From Blastocystis hominis (lineage: Eukaryota > Sar > Bigyra > Opalinata > Blastocystidae), in contig NW_013171865.1 in assembly GCF_000151665.1 (NCBI RefSeq), positions 340,001 to 404,000 on the forward strand: a stretch of 64,000 nucleotides of DNA. The letters are read 5' to 3'. The notes under the pieces were generated by a model, which worked only from the letters and a program-made list of their open reading frames with translations, did not search any database and was not told where the DNA came from. Below, piece by piece: positions 35,849-47,133 of the stretch. Position numbers and translations under genes: made by a program. Every line of letters starts with the position of its first letter. The first letter of the stretch is position 1.

Positions 35849-38127
35849 ATGCAAAAGATTGTTGATTTTGTCAATTCTGCTATTAGTAACTATCATATTG
35901 ATAGATCCATAATTCAAAATGTGCAGGGATTCTTGGGTAAAGAATGGAAACCAAATGGCTGGATTTCACTCATATTGAGTAATAGAGAATGTATAGTATT
36001 GCAATCCAATAATGGAGTATTCATGAATCAAGGATTTGTACTCAATGAGCAGAGAGTGTTGAAAGTGTTTGGAAATCATCAAATTGGTGCTATTTCATAT
36101 AATGATGAACAATCCATCGTAGTAGAGGGAATCGTGGATTTGGATCATGGGACTCGATTTGAAGGATTGATATTGACAGAAAACGAGTTTGGAATTCCAT
36201 TTGGATATGGTGAAATGTATGATGATGATGGAATATTGGTGTACAAGGGCATAATGATCAATTGGAAACGATTTGGATATGGAACGAGTTATCATAATAA
36301 TGGATGTATTGAATATGAAGGATATTGGTGTAATGATAAGCGATTTGGAATTGGAAAAGTGTATGATCGAAAAGGTGAGTTTGTAAAAGAATGTGAATGG
36401 TACAATGGAATTGAATGTGATATTTATGAAAAATATGAAGGAAATGGAAAAAAACCACTGAATATCGGAATGAAACATTTGAAACTGATTAACAATTGTG
36501 TATTGGTTGATTGGGATGTTTCATTGTTCCACAATTTGGAATCAATCGAAATCGGCAATAATAGTTGTAGATCAGTACAAACATTCAAAATCGATGGATT
36601 GAATCGATTGAAAACTATCAATATCGGCAACTATTCATTTACTCAGATGAAAAAAAGACACTGGAACCTGGGGGATGCAAACAACAAATCGAAATCATTC
36701 CACATATTGAATTGTGAATCATTGGAATCCATTCAAATTGGTCGATACAGTTTTAGTGATTTTGCTGGCGACTTTGAATTGAAGAATCTACCACAATTAC
36801 AATCCATTCAAATTGGAACAATTGGAAATAAGTCACGCAATTTCTATTGGAGTTCATTTGTGATTCGAGGTATTGATATGATATTGAATATTTGGGTAAT
36901 GCATAGATCTTCCAAATCTGCAACATATTTTTATAGGCGGTTGGGCATTCTATTATTCCCAAACAACAATCATTGAAAGTATTGAATGAATTCGAATGAA
37001 ATGATTGATATAGATCTTCCGTCATTAAGATCTATTCGGTTAAGTTGGTGTGCATGCTGTAAAACCTTACATATAATCATGGAAAGTATTGAACAAATTT
37101 GAGTGAAATGATAGAAATAGATCTACCACAATTACAAAACATTAAACTTGATTGGTGGGCATTTGCTGGAAGAAAGAATGATGATTCGTGCTCTTTGATA
37201 ATGCGAAGTAATAATGAAATGATAAGTATTAACTGGTTGTAGATCTTCCAAAACTAACAAACATGCATACTGAGTACAATAACTTTTGTAATACTCGTTT
37301 AGTAACATTAGAAAGTATTTTTGATGGATTAAATATTATATTATTTAGATATTCCAAATCTTCAACAATACAATGAATCTTCTTCCTTTCGTAGAGTATT
37401 AGTTTCCTCTGTACATAGTATGTATATATATTATAATTGATCATTCCTAGATGTCAATCAAAAACTTGCTGTTCATTTTCCTAAGGTAACATATGATTAC
37501 AAATATATTCAACTTATTGATTCAACCGTAACTCTTATTATTCTTCCTAATTGGATCTGTAATGATATTGATTATACAATATTTGATTTCTCTCGATTTT
37601 CACGAGTTGAGTCAATCGAAATCGGCGATAATAGTTTTAGATCAGTACAAGCATTCAAAATCGACGGATTGAATCGATTGAAAAGTCTCAAAATCGGTAA
37701 GAGATCGTTTACTCATAAAAAGAGTTGGTTTGGAAAAGATAAATCAAAATCATTCCACATATTGAATTGTGAATCATTGGAATCCATTCAAATTGGTGAA
37801 TATAGTTTCAGAGATTTTGCTGGCGAATTTGAATTGAAGAATCTACCAAATCTGGCATCCATCAAATCTCAAAGATATAGTTTCTGCAAGCCTTGGTTAT
37901 TGACGTTGGAAAGTATTTTTGAATAGTGCATATTGGTAGTATTTAGATATTCCAAATTTGCAAAATGTCGAGCTACCTCATTCATTCAAGAATGTTCGAA
38001 GGAAATCAATTTCGAGTATTGTTTGATTAATTTGATTTGATTCATAGATGTTTCTTCTGTTCTGGCTAATTATGTTAGTTCTCATTTTTTTAAATGTTCG
38101 AAATGGGTATTATTCGTCCAGCAATAA
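35849..38127 (+). CDS. MORN/leucine-rich-repeat family protein B, multi-exon
   Basis: Paralogue of gene A (2581-5082), function unknown. Start ATG 35849 (MQKIVDFVNSAISNYHIDRS). Exon 1 (35849-36869) encodes the shared N-terminal segment, MORN-like units (FGYGEMYDDDGILVYKG, FGYGTSYHNNGCIEYEGYW, FGIGKVYDRKGE) and LRRs (LESIEIGN, LESIQIGRYSF). LRR exons follow: 36907-36978, 37014-37085, 37121-37207, 37243-37314, separated by introns 36870-36906 (37 nt), 36979-37013, 37086-37120, 37208-37242 (35 nt each) and 37315-37348 (34 nt), all phase 1. Later introns are 37913-37946 and 38016-38047; stop TAA 38125. The junction around 37349-37450 is unclear: a clean 30-40 nt intron does not restore frame, though a 59-nt one would. 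Gene B may therefore be slightly degenerate. AT-rich like gene A. Confidence 0.68.
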
Positions 38128-38316
38128 GTCATTATTCATAAACGTAATGTTGGTTTATTATTTACTCTGTTTTATCATACCAATTATATATATAATGAAC
38201 AATGGCTAATAATTGGAAAGGACAAATTGTACTAGATAAAATAATAATACACGATATAAAGGGAAGCATTGATTTCAGGAATTGACCAATCATATGAATC
38301 GCTATTTTTGATTCCC

Positions 38317-38341
38317 TAATAATAATAATAATAATAATAAT
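38317..38341. repeat. (AAT)n microsatellite
   Basis: About eight perfect AAT units in the AT-rich spacer. Confidence 0.9.
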
Positions 38342-38756
38342 TCAATCACAGGACATACCTGATTCATTATTTTTTGGGCTGATCCATTACACAATCTTTT
38401 ATATTCACTGATTTGATATTAAACAATTCTATTATATAGTATTGAAATCAATTTGTTGATATTTGTCTAAATACAAAAGAATAGATAAATTTGTATGTAA
38501 ATCAATCTCATTTTGTTAAACTCTAGCAATTCATCTGAAAATATACTCTCGCTACAGGCTTTTTGATTTTCAAGCAAGTAGTATATCGTAATCATCACAC
38601 TGCTACCCGTTTTATTTTAGACATCACTTTTTGTCAATCGAAAATGGTGGATTTTGTGTAGCTCCTATTTACGAATAAAGTGTTAAATAGTATAGGTGTG
38701 TACTCTTTTCTTTCAATTCATGGTATAGGCAACAGCATAATATATTATAAACAAAA

Positions 38757-38757
38757 T

Positions 38758-38789
<32 letters not shown>
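38757..38789. repeat. (TCAA)n microsatellite
   Basis: About eight perfect tetranucleotide units in the AT-rich spacer. Confidence 0.9.
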
Positions 38790-38792
<3 letters not shown>

Positions 38793-39651
38793 TTTAATAT
38801 CTGTATTATGACTCTTTTATTTGATTGTTATCGACACTACTATTCTGAGTGAATGAAAGTTGACTATGATCTTGTATTGTTTGAAATGATTAGCATCTCT
38901 GTAAATATAAAACAGACTGCACATATATGTTTTAATTATAGATTTATCACTTAAACATCATTCAGGTATGTCGATAGCGGATTTTCGAGGATTTTCGAGT
39001 TAGAGGTGTTGTAGTTCTGATTTGCAATCTTTCGCTTATAAGTTCTAACAATAAAACAGAATATTGTGATGAATTGACTATTTCGAGTAGTAGCTATGAC
39101 GTTTCATTTATGATTGTATTGGGTAAGTGTAAGTCGTAGTGTATTTGTAATATCAGGTGCTTATGTCATTAAATATTATGAGCAGTAGTGAAAAAATGGT
39201 CCAATGAATCAGTAGATACTGAAATGAAAAAGGTGCGCATTCTATTGGATTTATAATATCCCTGGTCTTAGACCATCTAAAGTGTTCCTCATTGTTCAAT
39301 TTGTATTGATTCCTTTTCATAGTTCAAGTATTAAGCTCGACAACAACTATGAATTATGAAATTATCACTGTTGACTTCTATCCAACACACTTAAAGAATT
39401 AAAACATTCTTATGACCTTTTTGTCCCCATCGATATGTTCCAACTTAAGCATGAGTGTTATAATGTTTGACATTCCTCATAATTTTGCCTAAATCGGTAA
39501 CACTATTGTTATTAATAGAATATTTACAATAGATTATCCATATTTCTTTGAGTTTTTCTTGATTTCCTGGATATTGGATTCGACCAACACAAAAATCTTC
39601 GAGATAATCACTGATATCCCGAAGCAAAAGTGAATGCATTCCCAAATATAG

Positions 39652-41744
39652 TCAATAAACGCAGTTATCCACTTTGATTTTTTTCTTTTTCCCATCAAAA
39701 AGAGATTTTACAAAAGGTTTGACCTTACCAAACTCCATAAAAGTGTTTTCAACTAACAAGAAAATCAAATTCTTCTTCTTCTTCGTCGTCGTCCTCCCCA
39801 TCTTCTGTAGATACAGAATCAGACTCCAATCCTTTATCAGCTTGCTGAACAGAAGACACGATCGATGCTCGACTCGCTGCGATCGACTTTTGAAATGATT
39901 TCTGAAACGAGCGACCAAACGATCCGAACGATGCGGAGGGAACTTGACTTCCCGCGCGAGAACGTGTGGATCCGCGCTGCTCGGCTCCGTCCTCGATAGG
40001 AATCATTAAGAGTCGTTTAATAAACGAGAGGAAGACTAAATCAAATCACAACAAAGCACAGCCAAAACCAAACGGAAAGTACCCGAGAGCGGCCAATCCC
40101 TCGATAATCAGCGAAAAAACGTACGCCAAAAACGCATCTGAAGTCTGCTGCGGCTTTTTCTCGCTCAGTACATCGATTTCTCCGCTGAGATAGCGAATCT
40201 ACGCATTCCAATCCCCTGCAAACGCCAACTTGTTCCTTGATCTCGTACGTTTTGTCGGATACATCGCGATTAAACTTGGTCCCCAGCTTTTTATTCAGCT
40301 TCAGCCGGCTTTCTGTGTCCTTCGTGTCGATCCCCTCCAATCTTCGCTTCATTTCCCTCCATCTCCCCTACGCTCCTCGCCAGATCCCTTCATTCCTTAA
40401 AAACTCGCTGCACTCCGAGTAACTTTTCTCATATTCGCTCTGCAATCGACGACTATTCTGCAGCACGCCCTGAATGAATTTCTCCACATCGCTGCTCGCC
40501 GTCGTTTCCCCGCGCATTTCTTCTTCGCCTTCCCACTCTCCCTCCAACCCGTGAACTCCTTCCTCCCCGCGGTTCCGACTTATTATCATACTCCCCGCGG
40601 TTGTCGTCGAGTCCACGCTCCCCGATCGGTATCCCTGCTTTCCCGCGGGAAACACACCACTCTGCGCGGTCTTCGCGGCTCCCGTCGACACGCGGGGAAG
40701 TGCGGGCGTTTCATCGGAGGACGTTTCGGCGTCACTGATCGCCTCCAATCCAAAACCGCGGGGAACGCGGTCCATTTCTTTGTCACTGGCGATGCTGGCG
40801 ATGCTGGCGGCACTTGACGCAGATAACCGCGAGGATCGAGACGCGGTGCGTTGAGGCTGGATTCCCGCGGGGATCACGGGTACCGTGGGGGTGCGAGGCG
40901 ATTCCGCGGGGAGGGAATCAGCGATGGGGAGTTTCTTTTCGAGGGGAGGAACGGGAGAAAGGGGAAGCGAGGCGGCGTGAGGGGAAGAAAGAGAAGCCGT
41001 GGAGGGCTGCGTGGACGGAGGAATGGGAGAAACGGGGAGAGGAGCGGATGCTGGAACAGAAACAGGAACAGGAACAGAAATAGGCATCGAAGTGGAAGCA
41101 GAAGCAGAGACAGAAGCAGAGGCAGAAGCAGAGGCCGAAGCGGAAGCAAGAGCAGGAGCGGGAGCGGGAATGGAGGCGGAAAGCGCGGGAGTGGAAGAAG
41201 CGGAATGGGGAGGAGGAAGCATGGAAGGGACGGAGGAGGAGGGAGGAAGCGAGGTGGAGAGGAGAGAGTCTTCCGCAGAGTCCACTGGGACGCCCTGAAA
41301 GGAGAACTTGGAGTAGATTGGGAGCTGGGAACGAGAGACGGTGGGAGGGTCTGCGGAATTGGAAGAGTGGGTGAGATCGGCAGGCGAAATGGTCTAGGAG
41401 AGGAAAATAGACAACACAAACTTGGTTTACTAGCTTGGACACTTCTACAGTACGCTGGGCGTGGTCCATGAAAAGCCGCATCTTTTTATCAGGAATTCCA
41501 TTTTCTAAAATGGATTTCAAAAAAGATTGGAACTTTTCGTAGCATTTGTAGACGCCGGCTTGCGTCCCTCACCTCGTTCGTCTGTAAAGCGTTTATCTTC
41601 ACTCTTTTCATCTGAAAGCGTTATGAAATACAATAAAAAACGATACATCGGTCCGATGGAGATGATCGAAACGGCATCGATTGGGAAGTCTGTGGTAAAC
41701 ACGCCATAGCCAAGAGGTACATAGATTCTGCGATGATCATCCAT
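39652..41744 (-). CDS. Unrecognised Ser/Ala/Pro-rich protein with hydrophobic C-terminal segment
   Basis: Probable start ATG 41744 (MDDHRRIYVPLGYGVF). The N-terminal part, YRFLLYFITLSD then VYKCYEKFQSFLKSIL, faintly recalls a PX-like fold (low confidence). A long low-complexity linker (about 40800-41300) holds alternating Ala-Ser and Pro-Val-Ser runs. Then comes a helical region (VEKFIQGVLQNSRRLQSEYE, RLKLNKKLGTKFNRDV) and a hydrophobic stretch DAFLAYVFSLIIEGLAALGY near 40100-40160. It ends with an acidic run (EDDDEEEEEFDF) and a basic tail KSLFDGKKKKIKVDNCVY, TGA 39652. At least five short introns are needed; several borders are uncertain. It lies between the AT-rich island and the eL13 gene. 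A membrane-anchored trafficking protein would fit, but this is inference. Confidence 0.55.
41094..41175. repeat. Hexanucleotide-type coding repeat (GCAGAA/GCAGAG units)
   Basis: Read on the plus strand as repeated gaagca/gcagag units; on the coding minus strand this gives Ala-Ser alternation in the linker of the 39652-41744 protein. Confidence 0.75.
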
Positions 41745-41764
41745 ACTTGGCCAAATACGATTTA

Positions 41765-41776
41765 AACAAACAAACA
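41765..41776 (-). terminator. Two overlapping TGTTTGTT poly(A) elements (minus) of eL13
   Basis: The plus strand reads AACAAACAAACA, giving two octamers offset by 4 nt about 35 nt after the TAA of eL13. Confidence 0.75.
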
Positions 41777-41811
41777 ATGAGCATGTCCTTGACTCCTCTA
41801 ACAACTTTCAT

Positions 41812-42462
41812 TTAATTGTCCTTCTCAGCAGCCTTGGCAGCACGCTTGGCACGCTTACCGAAGTTGTGGGCATCGCACAGAGCCTGTCTCAGTCCCATGA
41901 ACGCAGAGCGCTTCTTCAGCTCGGGAGTCACTTCCATGAACTCCACCTTCGGGGCGACCTTCTCAATCGGCAGGATGGTGCCGTTCAGCTGGGTGGCAGC
42001 AGCCATCTCCTCAGCAGTGGCCACTCCCTTCTCTCCCTTCACTCCGCGAGGGAACAGGATCAGCTTGCTCTTGTACGCGTTCAGACGCTCCACGTTCGCC
42101 TGCAGAGACTCCACGCAGCGGTTCACACGACGATGATCCACAGCAATACCAATGGTCAGAGCCTCACGGGGGTTGATTCCGGCCTCCTATTCCATTACAC
42201 ACCAAACCAAACCGAAACACACCTTCAGCTCTTGCAGAGTGAAACCACGACCCAGTCTGGTTTTCATGTTGTACTTCTGCGTAGAGCAGCGGACAACGGG
42301 ACGGAGCAGTCCAGCAGCGGGGCGAGGAGCGATCGCGGCAGCCTTTTCCTTACGGAGCAGTCTGCGGCGTCTCTTCTGTCCAGCCTGATCGAACCAGGTC
42401 TTCACACGACGATCCCAGTCCTTCTTAAAGTGAGCATTAGGTAAAACGTTGTTATGCTTCAT
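41812..42462 (-). CDS. RPL13: Ribosomal protein eL13
   Basis: Large-subunit ribosomal protein. Start ATG 42462: [20 protein letters not shown], then [36 protein letters not shown] and [13 protein letters not shown] single 36-nt intron follows, and exon 2 continues [35 protein letters not shown] and LILFPR. The length (about 204 residues) is normal. TAA 41812. The codon choice looks like that of a highly expressed gene, and the divergent neighbour is the ubiquitin-eS31 gene, another ribosomal component. Confidence 0.96.
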
Positions 42463-43247
<785 letters not shown>

Positions 43248-43286
43248 ATCATCAACTAGGAATTGGAGTCTCTGTTGATATAGTCT

Positions 43287-43294
43287 TGTTTGTT
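43287..43294 (+). terminator. TGTTTGTT poly(A) element of ubiquitin-eS31
   Basis: Exact octamer about 40 nt after the TAA. Confidence 0.75.
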
Positions 43295-43447
43295 ATGAGC
43301 TAGCATGGTTCTTGTTGTTTCTGAGAGGTGCAGAGAGTTGCTCATGTGATAAATGATTTGATATGAAACGGGAAAAGCGAGATTTTAGCGGACTTCGTTC
43401 GTTGATCCATTTTGTCAGATTCCAATAAGATAAACGATTGAGAGAAC

Positions 43448-44566
43448 ATGGCTGAGGAAGTTCAAAACCTGTGGGTGGGAGGATTCAATCCCAGTCTTTA
43501 CAAGCTCCTGGTGAACTCTTTTGAGAAGTATTGGGTTATTTCGTATCCTGCTAATTTTCGTAGCAAAGAATTTAAGACAGAAGTGACCTTGAATCAAAGT
43601 GAAGGTACAACGTATGAACGTATTCGTCAATTGCAGGAATGAGAATCGATTTCATAAAGCAGAAGGATGTAGAGCATGCTGAAATTATGGTGAACTGCTC
43701 CTGCTGGGATGATATCAAAGAGTGTGTTTTGGAAGTGGATTTTACCCTAGCTGCGACGTCGAAGCCTACGTCAAGAAGAATTTGGGTGATGTCATTCGTC
43801 CCTGCACGAAGCTCCATGTGAATCTCTACCTTGAAGTTCCCAAGGCCGAATATGAGAAGGAAGGCGGTTTTCCCCCTGACATTGGGTGACCACTAGATTC
43901 CTATCTAAAGAAAGTGGCTTCTGTCCATGAGTACATTCTCGCTGCTCCTTTCTACAAATACCTGAAAGCTCTGCAAGACGGGTCTCTCTCTTCCCTCTAC
44001 CCCAAGATCTTGAGTTTCTACCTCCACGAGCCCATGTACCACCCCTCCCTTTCCTCTCTCCTAGCTACATCATCCCCAAATCCACAAGCGTCTCCATCGT
44101 CTTCTCCATCAACGAAACCGACGACACGGACCGCTCGCTGATGCAGGTCTTCCTTCTGGAGTTCAGCGAAGCCAAGCGGACCGTTGTCGGCTCTCCTTCC
44201 GTCACCTTCTCGCGCGACGAGCCCAACGACATCCACGGAATGGTCAAGGAGAAGCCGTCGGTGGGGTTCCTCTCCTTCGGTATTTGATGTTTTGGGCGGA
44301 GGATGGATCGTAGCCTTCAACGAAGAAAACGTGGCGGGGAATCGCGCTGAGAAGGCCGCTGCGCTGCTCAGCTCCTTCCGCTTTTATTTGGATTATCATG
44401 TGAAGTCGAGCAAGACGTTCCTGCATGGGAGAATGCGAAATCGCGCGGAGCAGTGGAAGAATTGTAGGCTTTGGGAGCAATGTGGACTGTAGTGCTGAAG
44501 GAGGCGAAGTTCGAAGAAATGGAGGTCCAGAAGACGACAATTAGTGGCAAGACGTTCAAGCAGTGA
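43448..44566 (+). CDS. ARPC2: Arp2/3 complex subunit ARPC2 (p34)
   Basis: Core subunit that contacts the mother actin filament. Start ATG 43448 (MAEEVQNLWVGGFNPSLYKL). The N-terminal lobe is divergent (FKTEVTLNQSEG..., VEHAEIMVNCSCWDD). The C-terminal lobe is diagnostic: ASVHEYILAAPFYKYLKAL, SVSIVFSINETDDTDRS, LMQVFLLEFSEAKR, FSRDEPNDIHG, VGFLSFGIFD, then FYLDYHVKSSKTFLHGRMR and the terminal TTISGKTFKQ, matching human [20 protein letters not shown] and TITGKTF. Several ~30-nt introns (near 43598-43636, 43740-43770, 43887-43899, 44040-44067, 44465-44491) break the frame; some borders are approximate. TGA 44564. Its presence implies Arp2/3-driven actin nucleation in this organism. Confidence 0.92.
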
Positions 44567-44577
44567 GTGTGTTGGTG

Positions 44578-44612
44578 TGTTTGTTTGTTTGTTTGTTGAT
44601 TGTTTGTTTGTT
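44578..44612 (+). terminator. Cluster of six overlapping TGTTTGTT elements after ARPC2
   Basis: Exact octamers start at 44578, 44582, 44586, 44590, 44601 and 44605, made from (TGTT)n repeats 12 nt after the ARPC2 stop. Confidence 0.8.
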
Positions 44613-44626
44613 TTCAATCCATCCAA

Positions 44627-44642
44627 AAATCCCGCCGATTTT
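44627..44642. promoter_or_regulatory. 16-mer shared with the RRP5 promoter (copy 2)
   Basis: AAATCCCGCCGATTTT, identical to 26174-26189, 65 nt before the ATG of the WD40 gene. Function inferred from matched distance only. Confidence 0.45.
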
Positions 44643-44707
44643 TTGTAATATACACCACCGTATCTATTATTCTTTATTGTTCATACTATTCTTAATGCAT
44701 ATGTAAG

Positions 44708-47081
44708 ATGAAGAAGAGTAGCAGCGATCTGTTAATAGAAAAGGTGGAGGACGAGAGTCGGATGAGTCTGCTTTCAAGCAGTGGGATTCGCTCCGTATAC
44801 AATATCGTTCCTATTTCACGTTCAGCAACCGCTCATGGCTGTGGAAGAACATTTACCTGAACAGCTGCCTTCTCCCACTGTGGTTTGTCTATCCGATTTT
44901 CCTTCACTTCTGTAGCATGAAACAAGTATCGGAGTACAAAGAATGTCACCCATTTTGTGGGATGAAACTAGGAACTAGTATGTTAATGGGTTTCTGTGAC
45001 ACGCAGCTTTTGCTATGTAAATGCGGAGCATCAAATTTGTATATTAAACGCAGGCGACGAGTATAAGCTCCTTTTCTGTCTACGAGGGCATCATTCTCCG
45101 GTTTTACAGCTTCTTTTTTACACCCACTCGATTCTCCTGTCTTGCGGAACGGAGGGACTTTTTATATGGGATCTCGCTCGTAATGGAGCCTGTACTCATC
45201 TGTATTCATTTCATTTTTGTATCTCCTAATACAGAATCGCCGATTCTATATCTTGTATGTGTTTTATCCCCCCGAATTCTCTCCTGGCTTGCGGCACAAC
45301 AAGCGGATCGATCATCGTGTTGGATCCAGTCAACCAGTTCTGCCAAGTCGATCGACTCGAGTCGCAGTCCATCGCAATCACCTGTTTGCACGCAATCCCC
45401 GTACCTCCGTCTCGATTAGAGTCTCTCTCTCTAGTCTCAAAATCTGCTCGCAGCAGCAAGTCGAAATACAATGATCTATCTCTGGGATGTTCACTGCTAT
45501 TCTGCGTCCAGTTTTCACGATTCGCCGACGCTGCGAAGCACATTACGCGGACATCAAGGAGATGTCACGGCGCTCGCTTCGACCTCAAACGGAGAGTTCT
45601 TGTTTTCGGGAGGACGCGATCATTCCATTCGGTGTTGGAACACGATCGCTGGAAAGTTCGTTCGATTGGTGGAAGACGCGCACAACAACCTGTAGGGCTC
45701 TTTCTGGAATTCCACAAATAGCGGGAAACACCACGGGGAAATCACGCACCTGCTCTGCGTTCAGAACGATCAGAACCTGATCACTGTCTCCTTGGATGGC
45801 TCGGTGAAGCGATTCAAACTGGCTCCCTTCCCTGCAACAGCGTCTCCGGATGAATCGCCCGTCGAGGAGAGCATCGACGCGATTTTGTCGAGCGTGGATT
45901 CGTTCCTCTCCATTGACAATTTGCTCAGCTTCGACGCGGAGACTCCCTCGATGCTGAGTCCGCTCCACGCCTCGGAAGCTCCCTCCAGCAGCGAGCAGGA
46001 CACGCTCGAGCGAAGCTTCTGCTTGAACCAGTCGGTCGGCATTGCCCACGTCTGCTTCAACGCGGCTCGCTCGCTCCTCGCCGTCTCCTTCGCCACTCCC
46101 GCCATTTTTCTGCTCTCTGCGGACCGAATCGATTCCGATGCGTGGAGTTCGCCGCCTTTTTGGGTCCTGGAAGGCCACAGCGCCGCCGTGACCTGCTTCG
46201 CCGTGGACTCGCACTGCCATCTCGTCTCCGGCTCCACCGACCACCAGCTGCTTCGGCACGAATTCGCCTCCTTCGCCTGCACCGGCAGCCAGAATCTCCA
46301 GCGAGCCATCCATGCCATCTCCTGCGTCCATGAGTGGAGTTTTGTGGGGTCGTCCGACTACGCGATTCTCGCTTCCTCGCCCCAAGCGGAGGCCTTTCTG
46401 ACCGGCCATTGCGGCCAGATCACCTCGCTGGCGCTCGCGCGTTCCGACGGAATTCTCGTTTCCGGGAGTTTCGATGTGAGTGTTCCGCGGGAATCTGACC
46501 TCTAGGGCGCGGTCATGCTGCATTGCGTTCCGCGCGGAGATCGCAAAACCGAGGCTCCCTGTCACGTGTCGCGGCTCCACGAGGGAATCGTGACCTCGGT
46601 GGACGCCGCCTGCTTCGAGGGCGTTTCGCTGGTGATCTCGGGGGGCTCGGACCACTCCGTAATTCTCTACAAGCTGGAGAAAGCCTCGCTGCGGTGCCAG
46701 TGGACGGCGAAAGAGGCGCACGAGTCGGTGGTGACGGGCGTGATGCTGGGCGTGGGGATGGGGATGGGGATGGCGTACTCGGTGGGAAGGGACGGCGTGT
46801 TGGTGGTGTGGAACGAGGAGAACGGCGAGGTTGTGGGGCGGCTGCGGCACCATCGAGCGAAGATCGTGGGGCTGTGCCAGTCGCCGGATGGGCGGTTTGT
46901 GGCGACGGCAGCGGCGGATCGGAGCGTGTTTGTGTATGATGTGAGCAAGAAAATGAAGTGCGTGGAGAGGATTGAGACGGAGGAGGAGCCGTCGGCGCTG
47001 TCGTTCTTGAACGGGTCGATCGTTTGCGGGTTTGTGTCGGGGAATGTGAAGCTGTGGAGCGTGTCCGGACTGCTGCAGTAG
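44708..47081 (+). CDS. WD40-repeat protein with possible N-terminal F-box
   Basis: Beta-propeller protein of unclear partner. Likely start ATG 44708 (MKKSSSDLLIEKVEDESR). A following stretch (about 44770-44890) reads LRIQYRSYFTFSNRSWLWKN and looks like the second half of an F-box; this is tentative. WD repeats then appear: RGHHSPVLQLLFYTHSILLS with CGTEGLFIWDL, LRGHQGDVTALASTSNG with GGRDHSIRCWN, LEGHSAAVTCFAVDSH, LTGHCGQITSLALARSDG, RLHEGIVTSVDAA, GGSDHSVILYKL, and VGRDGVLVVWN through LSFLNGSIVCGFVSGNVKLW. A Ser/Glu-rich loop interrupts the propeller at about 45840-46010. Introns include 29 nt ending 45006 and about 30 nt ending 46506. TAG 47079. If the F-box is real, it would be a substrate adaptor of an SCF ubiquitin ligase. 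Confidence 0.75.
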
Positions 47082-47109
47082 TGGTCATGGAGTGTATCTT
47101 TGCGTTGTG

Positions 47110-47125
47110 TGTTTGTGAACAAACA
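47110..47125. terminator. Inverted-repeat poly(A) element shared by WD40 gene and tRNase Z
   Basis: TGTTTGT-GA-ACAAACA. The minus-strand arm (47118-47125) is an exact TGTTTGTT, 9 nt past the tRNase Z stop; the plus-strand arm is TGTTTGTG, 29 nt past the WD40 stop. Confidence 0.7.
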
Positions 47126-47133
47126 TGGGAAAG

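Larger units (their letters stand above)
38128..39651. other. AT-rich spacer downstream of MORN/LRR gene B
   Basis: About 1.5 kb. Contains an (AAT)n run at 38317-38341 and a (TCAA)n run at about 38757-38789. Short open stretches occur on both strands but none has family resemblance or a coding pattern. No tRNA or snRNA signature recognised. Confidence 0.6.

Noticed and set aside
37669-37926. Separate small LRR gene
   Set aside because: Internal exon of gene B; the apparent stop lies in a 34-nt intron.
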